The translations under genes and the position numbers were made by a program. A stretch of DNA of 64,000 bases from contig JAODUP010000487.1 of the NCBI GenBank assembly GCA_025642065.1, forward strand, positions 1 to 64,000, in the 5' to 3' direction. The DNA comes from Paralvinella palmiformis (lineage: Eukaryota; Annelida; Polychaeta; Terebellida; Alvinellidae). This document shows, piece after piece, positions 10,734-23,499 of this stretch (positions are counted from its first letter, which is position 1; the number at the start of each line of letters is the position of its first letter). Under the pieces are notes generated by a model. The model saw nothing but the letters and a program-made list of their open reading frames with translations. It was not told the DNA's origin and did not search any database.

Positions 10734-11755
10734 TCATTAGATCTATAGGAATATAATTTACCACTTCACATAGACATCAATACAAAAAAAAATATAAATT
10801 ATTCTGTGAGTTAGGAGCACGGTAATTCGAAGCTTGGTTGACCTTCCGATTCTAACTTCGTAGCCAAACTTTAAAAATAGAATACTCAAAATGTAGGTGA
10901 CAATCAATGCTTATTTTGATACAAATACATCTAAGTACTCTAACAGATCAACAGTTAAATTTGTTTTGTTTTACCTTGAAAAGAAATATAGAAAAATCCT
11001 GAAAAGCTGGACACAAAATCCTCACCTCGGAAAAATAAAATTGCGTCAGTTTGGGTGATCCATAGACTGGGGGAAAAAAATGCTCCCGTTTTTCGCGCTT
11101 TTTTCAAGTCTAATTTCTGATTGGCTATTATTTGTTGTTTTTATTCAGTGCGGAACTACTCTGTAAACGGAAGTTAGTGGTTTGTGGGGGTATATTGTAC
11201 AAACCTGGACGGTAGACAAAAATACGAAAGGGTACGGTGGCTTGACGAGGTACGGAAACCTGCTAAACTACTCTATGGGTATTGATTCAAGTGCCGATTA
11301 TTATTATTATAGACTAGAGTAGTAGAGAGAAAGACTATACATCTATGATCTCATAATGAAACAACAACTGTAGAAACATCCTTTGATCACTGATGAGAAA
11401 GAACAACTACCCTGTAAAAGGAAACTAGGATACCATAAAACCTACCAAGATTATGTCACAGGTGAGTAATTTTGTATTTGTTTATAAGAGGAAAAGTTCT
11501 GTTAAATTATAAATGCTTGTATCTGAGGAGAATTCTTTACTTCCTGCATGTTGTCAGTACATAGTAGATAATAAACCCTTCATTTCAATCCATTGTTGTT
11601 CAAAGGAGGTATTCTTAATTTACAATTTTATTACCAAATCTATCCAGAGTCTTCTGTGGAACAGGAGGAGAGGAAAGAGGGTGATGCACCTGCTAGTGCT
11701 AGTGAGTGAGAAGAGTTCAAATTTCCATGTTCAAAACATAATGTTGTGTGTGATA
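10730..11755. other. Intergenic, nothing recognised
   Basis: No ORF with family resemblance and no repeat ends identified. Confidence 0.35.
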
Positions 11756-11759
11756 GTAA

Positions 11760-11792
11760 CACGCACACACACACACACACATACACACACAA

Positions 11793-11830
<38 letters not shown>
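11760..11830. repeat. (CA)n-(TA)n compound microsatellite
   Basis: An interrupted CA run (11760-11807) passes into a TA run (11808-11830). Confidence 0.97.
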
Positions 11831-12815
11831 CAGAGATATAATATGATTTATTCATAATTATTAAATAAATATATGAGTCCACAGCCCAAACTATGCAAAT
11901 CGTGTGCATTACATAGTTTACTGCTGTTTACTTTTGTAAATGTGTTTGAATGGAATATTTATAATTATATATTCTATAATGAAATTATGTCTCGTAGAAA
12001 TTTTGTTATCAACCTCAGGTAATGGTATCAACAGTTACATTACAAGTAGTTGTGCATGTCTCATAATATCTTAACCTTGACATTAAACTGACCTTTTCTC
12101 AAAATTGCTAAGCACTTTGACTTGTTTCAATATATTTGGCTTGATTGGTGCCACTTTGTACTCGCTGTGTTAAACCTTAGGTAAGGGCACCAGCAGTTGG
12201 CTAGAATCTGCAATTAAATTAAATCGGGACCCAGGTATTTAACTGGCCTCTCTATCTAAGGTCAGAAAATACTTAGATTACAGGGAAATGGAGCTATTAT
12301 ATCAGGAGAGCCCTTGTTTTCATTTGTTTTGGATGTATAATAAGATTATTACAATGTATGTACATTTATTGTGACATGTAAATTTATCTTGTTAATCTCT
12401 GGTGCTACTGATATTAAAGGTTTCCATAAAATTCTTATTTTGTAGCTATATTGTGAAATACTAAAACTCATCTGGTAATTTGTTTTGTCTTTTGTATTTT
12501 GTGTAGCTGTATTAATTGTATTTAAATTCTCCATCCTTTCAATTTAGACAGGTGCTATACCTGCAATATGTTATGTAGATTAGATTTAGTTTGTCTTAAG
12601 TTTTATCTTAACATTGTTGATAATACGATTTAAAAGTTGTATTTTTATTAAATAAATTGTGATTTATTGTGATATTTTTGTATTATTGCATGAATGATAG
12701 TATGAAGTGGATTCAATGTAAATTTTACCACGTGAAGTTTACGGGTGGAAATCAGTACGAAATATTTACGTAGAAATTGTGACGTCAAAAGCTGCAGATC
12801 AATATAAAAGTGTTA
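11831..12815. other. Intergenic, nothing recognised
   Basis: AT-rich. A few ACGT cores occur near 12725-12785, similar to the cluster at 7.5 kb, but no feature can be supported. Confidence 0.35.
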
Positions 12816-12819
12816 GTGC

Positions 12820-12960
12820 TGTGATCTTTCCTGTATCTGTGTTTAGTGCTATGGTGTTAAGAACGTTTAGTAGAGTTGTTTCTGTAAAGTGAAATTGTTT
12901 CTAAGCAGACTGAAAAACCTTATATAGGTGATTACAGTTTAAGTGAAATGAATGCATTAT
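12820..12960 (-). mobile_element. LINE fragment, antisense
   Basis: This segment aligns by eye with 24620-24760 in the larger LINE. Shared phrases include TTTCCTGT, TAAGCAGACTGAAAAAC and GTGATTACA followed by TTTAAGTGAA. It carries no usable frame. Confidence 0.6.
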
Positions 12961-13404
12961 CCATCCATTGGCAGACCCATTTGCACACATATATGCAGCA
13001 CAATACACCATTTTATACGTTTAACAAAGACAATATAGAACACGTAACACAGGTTAAACAAGGCCACGGCGAGTGTTTGCCGTCTATGTTTGTCAAACAT
13101 GACGTCATATTCCGTAGTTTTCCGAAGATTCTCGATTAAAGCTGTTGGATGCGAGATACTATCAGAGCAAGTTGTTTTAAAACCACTGTAACTTTATTTC
13201 TAAGAAAATAATTAACTATATCTCTGATTGAAATTGATCTTAATAAAGAACATTAACATTTTGACTAATTTATGAATCCTGTGACAAATAAACACAAGCG
13301 TATAGCGAAAATATTATATAGAATTACAAATCCAAAGGTGATAAAAGAAAATATACAAATTAATCATACTACCATTTCTATTGATAAAACAACTTGTATT
13401 ATTG

Positions 13405-13876
13405 TTCTAAGCTGTTGGATAAATGAAAGATTTTCTCCTGATACAAATCTGGACCAGGTATGCCATACTCTTCCAACATGGCACACGCAAGATCCATGAA
13501 TTCTAGTGGTAGTTCAATTAGATTTTGCAAAGCAGCTCGCACTTTCTCACAACTGACGGGTTTGTTAGCTTGAGAATCGTTTTATATCGCAGGTTTGACC
13601 TTTTCTATGAAGGAATCTGGAAATTGTCCAATTCGGCGCAGCGATTTGGTAACTTGAATTGTATCTCGATATATGAAGAACTGGATTACTTCAGGAAATA
13701 CTTCCTGTGCCATTTCAACGATGACATCATGAAATAAAGATTTTATGATATAAGCAATTACCTTTTCTCACCAAACTCCTTAAGGTTTACACAGCATACG
13801 AATTATGTTTCTAAACTTACGACGAGTTGTCATGTCGTGCCAAATATAGTCACCAAATAAAATGACTGCAAATGGT

Positions 13877-13936
<60 letters not shown>

Positions 13937-14372
13937 GTTCATTAAAACAGACACATCTACCAGTTTATCTAAACATTGTTGTTACCATTGTTCCACCACA
14001 ATGACTTGCAGGAAGATGAACTTTGCTCCTTTCAGAGGTATGTTGATAAGTTTGTCAGCGATAGAGAATTGTCCAATCCAAAGGAAGTCATATAAGAATA
14101 GTTCATCTGGTCGGTTCTTTATCTGTTTAAAAATGGCATCAATTGGGATTATTGTATAGAGTGAGCAATCATCTTGAACCACGCGCTTAGGATTGACAAA
14201 TCCGTCGTGTACGGTTAGAAAGACACTTTCTGGATATTTGATATAGTGTTCAAATGTTTTTCTGAACGATACCTTCTTAATTCGAGCTGATCTTTCACAA
14301 TTTACTAGTTTCTTGTTGGAAATAAGTTGTTGATGAACCCCATTATATCTCCAACACAGTCTCCGAATGACA
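13405..14372 (-). pseudogene. Sulfotransferase-like relic, copy C
   Basis: The minus strand carries the N-terminal family segment GVHQQLISNKK, then RIKKVSFRKTF, YPESVFLTVHDGFVNPK, VVQDDCSLYTIIPIDAIF and IGQFSIADKLINIPL. The PAPS-loop region follows but is shifted out of frame (FIFLQVIVVEQW in place of FLHNQARCGG). After CFNEPT the sequence runs into a (TA)n tract (13879-13932). It then resumes with RNIIRMLCKP, VFPEVIQFFIYRDTIQVTKSLRRIGQ, and jumps by deletion of about 300 bases to FPDSFIEK and a decayed C-terminus (GIPGPDLYQ). Stops and shifts are frequent. It is useful because it keeps the segment between HVKKI and IGQF that copy A has lost. Confidence 0.7.
13879..13932. repeat. (AT)n microsatellite inside sulfotransferase copy C
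   Basis: The AT run falls just after the codons for NEPT, where copy B has the short TA-rich coding stretch TATATCTACTATATGTAGAT. Confidence 0.97.
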
Positions 14373-14920
14373 CTGTAATTTGATCAAGATATTTGTTTTC
14401 TTCATTATTGTAATGCAAGATAATTGTTGTATTTCTTCAGAAAGTCGGTTAGTTAAATTGTAACGAATTACCTAATAAGAAATAACCTTTATAGGCAAAC
14501 TCGCGTCTACAATGTATTTTATTATTTATATTTATCTGTGCTTTCCTAATTCAGTTATGTTAACGTTTCATTACAATCTTCTTACACTCTTTGACTATTT
14601 ATCAGTAGGTATGTTATTTTAAATAACAAGTGAAATGCCATAAATATGTCCCATATATAGAAATGGTTAGTAAACGATTTAAAAATTAAATATTTATGCT
14701 ATAAGTTGAGGTTAAAATATCGATCCAAGACATTTCTCTTACTCGTTTTTGGTTTGATAAAAGTATGGATCCTTATTGAAGTGCATCCAAAACAATTTTT
14801 CTAATGTGATTAGAATAAATAACTAAATCCAGTCATATTTAGAACTTTGAAACATCAACATGTCTCTTCGTCGCTCCACATCTGCAGACGAAAGATAAAG
14901 CTTATGATAATAATAATAAT
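14373..14920. other. Intergenic, nothing recognised
   Basis: AT-rich DNA between a sulfotransferase relic and a LINE 3' end. Nothing is supported. Confidence 0.3.
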
Positions 14921-14924
14921 GGAT

Positions 14925-17900
14925 ATTTACTAAAGCGCCTTTAATGGCAGAAGTCATTCAAAGGCGCTGTACAAATAATATGTAATATAATAATATCACA
15001 AATAATATGTCTGTAAAACCCTATCAGAGATTTAAAAGATATTATTATTTATTTGTGAAAGCGACCTTGAGCAGATGTGTTTTTAGAGATGACGCATTTA
15101 TAATATATGCCGGCAACGTATTCCGCAAATGCACAATCACCATATGACTTGAGCCGAGATACTACCACTTGCAATAGTGTCTGACTGGACGACCTGAGTT
15201 TACGGGATGACTTTTTAATGGACACCAGTGGATACGCTGTCTAATAGGTAGCCTATGTAGTTCTTGAAGAATTGGGGTAATATGATCGCGTATTTGTCAC
15301 TATGCGAGCTACACTATTATTAATTCGCTGAAGGCGAATGGTGTTATAATCAGACATGCCATATGACAGGAAGTTACAATAGTCTATACGAGATGTAATA
15401 AAGGCATGGACCACAGTTACAGGTGTTTCTTGTGTGAAGAATGCTTTTAAACACTGGATGCTCTTAAGATGGTAGTAGGCAGCTCGGCATACTGATGTGA
15501 CATGTTCATACATGTTAATACATTGCTAACAAATACCCCCTAGTTTATTTACTGACCCATTAGGGGTAATCGAAGATGCACCTATCCGTAATGCTGGTAT
15601 CTTTAAGGATTTAACATAATGTGGTGATGCCAAATATATCCTATTTGTTTTATTATCAATCAGTCTTAGAATATTTTGACTCATCCATAGCCGAATATCA
15701 GCAATACAATGTTCTAAATTCTTCAAGGAAGAGGAGAACTTTCATTCATTATCAAGATTCGGTGATATATACAGCCGTGTGTCATTAGCATACAAGTTAT
15801 ATTTAACCCCATATCGTTGCGCAGTGATCCCAAGAGGAAACCAGAGGACCAACAACTAAACCTTGTTGTACACCAGATAACAAAAACGGATAAAATACCA
15901 CGAACAGACACTCTCTGGGAGCATTGTTCAAGTTAGGATCGAAACCATTCAAGTCTTTGCATGACAGACTAAACATGTCTTTTAACCTAAAGAAAAGTAT
16001 ATTATGGTCAAATGCAGTAGACAGGTCCAGAAGAACAATTATTACCGGCTTACCTTGATCAATGGACATCATAATATCATTTTTTCACCCGAACTAAGGC
16101 TGTTCAGTGCTGTGACTACTTTATAGATATGCTGTAGTGATTCATTACGGTTATTATTGATTATATATTTGGTTAGATGGAAAGCAACTTGTCTTTAGAT
16201 ACAAATGTAAGATTTGAAACAGGTCTGTAATTGTTTAGAATATTACAGTCCATAATGTTTTTTTTATTAATGGTTTTACAAGGCAGCTTTCATGGATCTT
16301 GGGAAAACACACAGAAAAAAATATTTACTAACTATATTTGTAATTGGGCTTATTGGAACATCCAAACAATCTTTTATAATCTATGTAGTGATAGGGTCAA
16401 CCGCATATAAAGCATTAGATGACCTTTTCAGCAACTGTCTGATATCAATCTTTATAAAAGACTCCAATGTTGAACAAGTTGCAAAACCAAATTAAGCAAG
16501 CAGCAAGTAGACATATTTTGTAATGCTTTTAAAACCCATGTTTTTAAATTAGCGTATTATAATATTAAACCAGTTTATTATTAATCAAATGTATTTGATC
16601 TATATAAGCTCAGAATATGTTTTAATTGTGTTTTAAAATGTTAAGCGCTTTAGAGCAATATCGGTTGAATAAGGCGGTACATAAAATACCATTATTATTA
16701 TATTATTAAAATGTATCCATCTTGGACATGTAGGACTCTTCTACCAATGGCTTACCCTTTGATAATGTGCTGGAAGGGAACCCGCTATGTATATTTAATA
16801 TTTGTTGACGAAACAATGGGCCATATCTTTATCTGAGTTTGGAAGGACAGTTTGACTTTTATATAATACTTTGTTCACCACACTGAAGACAGTCATTTAA
16901 TTTATCTTGTATGCTTTGATCTTTTTCTTATGATATTCCGATTTAGCAGAGGCAAGGGTATTCTTAACTATAATTTTACTGACCTTGAACATTTCATAAT
17001 AAATACACAAACTGGTCCTGATTCACGGCGGCTCACAATACCTTCTGTGTCTCTTTACAGCTAGTATGTTCTTATTGTTCCATGGAATCATTGGTCTGCT
17101 TGGCATTTCCTTTGTCCTTATAGATGCAAGCTCAACTACAATGTATCTCAATGTACTATCATAGAGATCCACCAGATGATCCACATCATCCAGTGGATTC
17201 AATACCAGAGAAGAGAACTGCAGATCAGCAAGAAAAGCCTCCTTGTGCATCGACTTATATTTTCTATATGAAATAACTTCAGCTGAAACAGATAGTTTAC
17301 GTAAACGTACATTAATGTTAATAAGGAATTGATCACAGGAAACCAGAGAACCAAGAACACTGAACCTTGTGGTACACCGGATAACAAAAACTGAACGTCA
17401 GATAAAGTGCCATGAACAGACACTCTCTGGGAGCATACCGACATGGAAATCACAAACATACACTTAATCAAATTGTCATTATCACGGTAGATGACAAAAT
17501 CTAAGATGTGACCATGTCTGTGTGGCCAATCTTGGACATGCTCCCTGAGATTGGCAGATCTAAGAATGTCAGCCATTTGTTTAGTATTTGCATTCATCTG
17601 GCAATCCCAATGTATATCGACATCACCTAATCTCAACAGATGACCACTGTTGGTAGCAAAAGAGTCACCAAATTCTGAAAATTCCATAACGAAATCTGCT
17701 GCTTTCAGGCCATTTTTGTTTGTGGGGTGTAATCGGTAGATAATAGCTACACAAACATTTATCCCCCAAGATACAAAAGTCAGGTGGTAATTTTCAAAAG
17801 ACTTAGCTTGAAAGCGCAAATGGGTTTCACACTTCAAAGAATCACGGAGAAGAATGCGAACCCACATCTTTCTTGTGAAGTCACATCAACAACGATTTAT

Positions 17901-18080
17901 GATCTAAATCATTACAAGTCAGCCAAGTCTCTGTAATGACAAGAGCATCAAGATCCATATCCTTAGCAAGATTTATTAAAGACCAACTGAACGTTTATAA
18001 GATCAATACTTACATTTTGTACAGCTGTGCCATTATATGGTGTTATTGGCACAGTGATCAAATTACTTGGATCAGACCCC
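14925..18080 (-). mobile_element. Decayed CR1/L2-like LINE, at least two chimeric copies
   Basis: From right to left on the minus strand, the endonuclease region begins with LDALVITETWL (near 17950), then LLRLGDVDIHWD and HGHILDFVIYR. Linker sequence follows (MPSRPMIPWNN). Reverse-transcriptase pieces come next: IIVLLDLSTAFDHNILFFRL (16020-16070), SGVQQGLVVGP (15850-15900), a YANDTRLY form of the YADD box (near 15770), DIRLWMSQN, and HVTSVCRAAYYHLKSI with SRIDYCNFL. The 3' end has an AAGGCGC hairpin-like tail and an (ATT)n tract (14910-14990). A second SGVPQGSV motif at 17360-17400 directly follows endonuclease sequence. Two copies of SQRVSV show that two elements were joined or nested. Numerous stops mean no activity. 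The block 16290-16700 is foreign, with its own plus-strand LINE-like 3' tail. Confidence 0.75.
16490..16712 (+). mobile_element. LINE 3' tail, opposite orientation
   Basis: The sequence AAGCGCTTTAGAGCAATATC, a GGCGGTACATAAA box and a terminal (ATT)n run give the typical 3' end of a non-LTR element on the plus strand. It sits inside the minus-strand LINE block. Confidence 0.55.
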
Positions 18081-18449
18081 ATCTGCTTTGGATGCTTTGC
18101 ACTAGGTGGGCGCAGCGCTAAACAAATGGTATTACCACCGTGGGATTGTAAGACAAGCTACTAATTCTTAACATAATTCATTATAATTATAGAAAGAAAT
18201 AAGTGAAAATAACAATTTAAACAGACCCTAGCAAAAACCGGGTTCTTATGGTTAACAGTGGAGTGCGCGATAGCATAGGGCATTAAATGATCAGTTAAAA
18301 GGAAAATACTAGAAATACAAAATAACTAAATACAATCAACTTACATTGTCACAAAATTAATTTATAGTTTACATCGACTATTCATTATGCTGTCATGTGG
18401 CGACTGGTTCACTCATCCAAAAAAAGTGTACCTGACAGGACGCTATGTG

Positions 18450-18494
18450 TGAGTAACGCTCTGCGCCTATAATGGCGCTATATAAATATTACAC

Positions 18495-18528
<34 letters not shown>
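18450..18528 (+). mobile_element. LINE/SINE 3' tail with (TTA)n
   Basis: ATGGCGCTATATAAATATTA followed by (TTA)n matches the tail type seen at 16630-16712. It is probably a severely 5'-truncated insertion. Confidence 0.5.
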
Positions 18529-18529
<1 letters not shown>

Positions 18530-20040
18530 CACACAAACACAGAATACAGCAAATTGCTGCTGACCGTAAATTGTAGGTAGTTATCACCACAGTTAAAGTT
18601 AATGTTATCGAGCATCATTTAACATCTCTACACATAAATGCAGAACATCATCGCACATTGGAGCCAGTTAAGTACCAATCCCGTCGTTCTGCACAGGTTC
18701 CCCTGTCTCAGAGGTCAGCGCCAGTTAACAGTTTGTTTGTTTGTTTTGTTGTTCGGGGAGAATCCCCAGGCTGTCGCTTATTCGGCACAGCCTCTATATT
18801 GGAGTGGTTGAGAAACATCTCCCCCACCACTCACAGGGGAGCAGTACGGAAAGATGGAGCCGAAATACTCTGAGGGTGGTCACTGCTAGAGTGTTTTACG
18901 TCCTCAAGGGGTCTCTAACGTCTTTATGTTTAATAATTCAGTGGAGACGGCAGCGCCATTTAACGTGGTGAACCTCCCACGATGTTGTAAGCCGAAAAAT
19001 TAACTTCTGGAAAAGTTTCGACCAGAGTTGTATTTATATTTATAAATGTCTTGAAGTAGTTGCATATAAAATTGACCTTGGTTGTATGTGGGAATATAAT
19101 AATCTTTCCTAGGCCCAGTTATGTCCAGTTTGTACTATAGCATTCAAGATTAGCTCTAATCTGCTTGTCATAAATAAGATTTAAGAACTTTATTACTACA
19201 ATAGTTAGAATAGCAGACATTAGGTCATGTTCGAAAATGATAACAGAGTTTAAACTACCGCAGCTAAGACGCTCTATTACGGTCTACTTCATCGCAGATG
19301 TTAGTCTTTTAATAGCAATTAAGCTAAACAGTTTTAAAAGTAGTCGCTTCGTGACTCCTGCCCTTTGTAAAAACTGACCTTTGAAAACAGTGACAATTGG
19401 GTTATATAGTTTATATAGTATTGCTTTGAAGAAAGATACAGCAATTGAAAAATAGCTATAAATAGGGCTGCTTAGATAATTAATCTAAACATTCTCACTA
19501 CTGCCGTGATCTGACTTGGGTGTTCTACTCCCAAACTCCACGACTGTAGGTGATTCGCTTTTTGTTTTTGCTTGGCGGCTTAAGGACTGGTGATACATTA
19601 CACATGTCTCAGCAAGAAAAGTCGCCAATCTTGATTCACTCCCCTGAAGAAACGCCCAGAGTTTGAATTTACGGTAGTAGATTCTCTGTGCAGGTGCCTT
19701 ATTATACACAGCTAAAACGCACAGACACACTCACACACACACACACATGCACACACACATGCACACACACAGGCACACGCACACACAGACACACGTGCGT
19801 GCGCACGCACACACAGACACGCAATATCTTTCATTAACGTGTAGCGAGTGAATTCAATAAATGTATTGCAAAAGATTTATTTACTGTTTTGCAATTAGAT
19901 TATAATTAATACGGATTATGTGCATTTCAAAGACGATATTAATCTGCCAAGAGGTGATGCTTAAATCGGCTAATGAACAAATATTACAAACCATTAATAT
20001 ATTAAGAAACAATGTAAAGAAAAAGCTTCACAAAATTAAC
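18530..20040. other. Intergenic with a GC-richer block
   Basis: Positions 18700-18980 are GC-richer than the surroundings and hold short overlapping plus-strand frames, but I recognise no domain. Positions 19728-19815 form a degenerate (CA)n tract. The rest is unremarkable. Confidence 0.35.
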
Positions 20041-20045
20041 TTGTT

Positions 20046-21257
20046 TTAAGGTTCCAATGTGTTAGGTAAACGAAATGACTTATCCTGATATACATTTGGA
20101 CCTGGTATGCCGTATTCTTCCGACATCGCACGTGCAACGTTCCAGAATTCCGGTGGTAATTGAACTGGATTTTGCAAGGCATCTCGCACTTTCTCGCGAC
20201 TGATTGGTGAGTTAGCTTGCGAATCTTTATCCATTGCACCTTTTGCCTTCTTCATGAAGCAATCTGGAAACTGACAAATCTGGAATATCTTCTTTATGAT
20301 ATTGTCTTGAGATGTGACTAGATCTTCATAACGCACTCCGTGAACGTTGATTCCATGTTTCAGAGCTTCTAAGTAATAATATACAGTAAAACAGGCGCCT
20401 CTGTAGCCAAGCTCAAATTCTGGATGAATAACACATTTCCAACTTCTGAACTCTGTGTTGTATTCGCCTAACCATTCAATTACCGACTGAAGGATGTTTG
20501 TAAAATTGGGCAAATACATTATCAGCTTCATTGGAGTGATGATATTTCCAATCCGGCGCATTGATTTAGTAACTTCAATTGGATCACGATATATAAAGAA
20601 CTGGATTGCATCGGGAAACACTTCCTGTGTCTTTTCAATCATGATCACGTTAAGAAACACAGGTTTTATCACATAAGCGACCACTCTTTCTCTTAGTGCT
20701 CCGTATGGCTTACACAACATACGGATTGTGTTTCTAAGCATACGGCGTGCTGTCGCACCGTGCCAAATATTGCCAACGAATAAATGCTTGCATATGGTCA
20801 TAATACAGGTTGGTTTGTTAAAACAGACGCATCTACCGGTTTCTTTAAACAGGGCTGTTACCGATGATCCACCACAACGCGCTTGGTTATGCAGGAATAT
20901 TAACTTGGCTCCTTCATCTTCCATCTCTTCTGCTAATTTATTGAAGTGATTCAGAGGTATGAAGATGAGTTTGTCAGCGACAGCGAACTGTCCAATTATT
21001 GGTTCGTCTGAGTACGTATGAAGATGAGTTTGTCAGCGACAGCGAACTGTCCAATTATTGGTTCGTCTGAGTACGATTTTCTTAACGTGAGCTGACCTGT
21101 TATAATTTTCTTGTTTCTTGCCGGCGATAATTTCTTGGTGAACTCCAGTATATCTCCAGTACAGTCTCCGGATGACATTGTAGGAATAGTTCATGGTCAT
21201 AAACAATATCCATGATGTGAATGTAATAAACAATTCCAGGTACCCGTTGACTTCCAT
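20046..21257 (-). pseudogene. Golgi-type carbohydrate sulfotransferase-like gene, copy A (5' end broken)
   Basis: Sulfotransferases of this fold move sulfate from PAPS to glycans or related acceptors, usually in the Golgi. The continuous frame 20046-20924 (292 residues from MEDEGAKL) shows the PAPS 5'-phosphosulfate loop FLHNQARCGGSSVTALF. It also has the 3'-phosphate motif FIYRDPIEVTKSMRR (about residues 130-145), GVRYEDLVTSQ (about 200) and a TAA at 20046-20048. Upstream, the same frame extends through IGQFAVADKLIFIPLNHFNK and then breaks. A perfect 59-base tandem duplication (20957-21074) shifts the frame. The segment between HVKKI and IGQF seen in copy C is also missing. The N-terminus from ATG at 21257 (MEVNGYLELFITFTSWILF) looks like a type II membrane anchor but is in another frame. 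Intronless in all three copies. A shorter cytosolic product from 20924 is possible, but I think loss of function is more likely. Confidence 0.7.
20957..21074. repeat. 59-bp perfect tandem duplication
   Basis: Unit 20957-21015 is repeated exactly at 21016-21074 (starts GTATGAAGATGAG, ends TCTGAGTAC). Being 59 bases long, it shifts the sulfotransferase reading frame. Confidence 0.95.
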
Positions 21258-21259
21258 GT

Positions 21260-23010
<1,751 letters not shown>

Positions 23011-23011
23011 T

Positions 23012-23014
<3 letters not shown>

Positions 23015-23080
<66 letters not shown>
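23015..23080. repeat. (AT)n microsatellite
   Basis: An AT run of about 66 bases with one register slip. Confidence 0.97.
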
Positions 23081-23499
23081 GATGTCATCAAATCATTTTG
23101 ATCACCGTGTGTTATCTCGAGCTGATGTGATCAACACATTTACTATCACAACATTAAAAAGAAATATGTTGCTACCAAACATGACATCAAAACCTAGATG
23201 CATTCCGTAAAGTTCAAAAGTATATACAATCCTACCTCTAAATGTATATGGCTAACAATGGACTGCGGGGTATACCCTATGAGTTATTTGTCATTAGTTG
23301 TGAATACAGTACAATGTGACAACAGATATGCATAAATAAGGTATCAGAAATGAGGTAATAAAATAATCATAATTATTGTTATGCATCTTCTGTTGCGTTT
23401 ACATTCTCGAAAAAAATCGAGCTCACTGGCGCCTCTAGTACAGGGGTTAGGCAATGTCATAGTCCAGGTATACTTCAAACTTCATTAACAAATGATTAG

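Noticed and set aside
11513..11909. Frames of 89-114 residues on both strands
   Set aside because: Extended by the CA/TA microsatellite; no domain.
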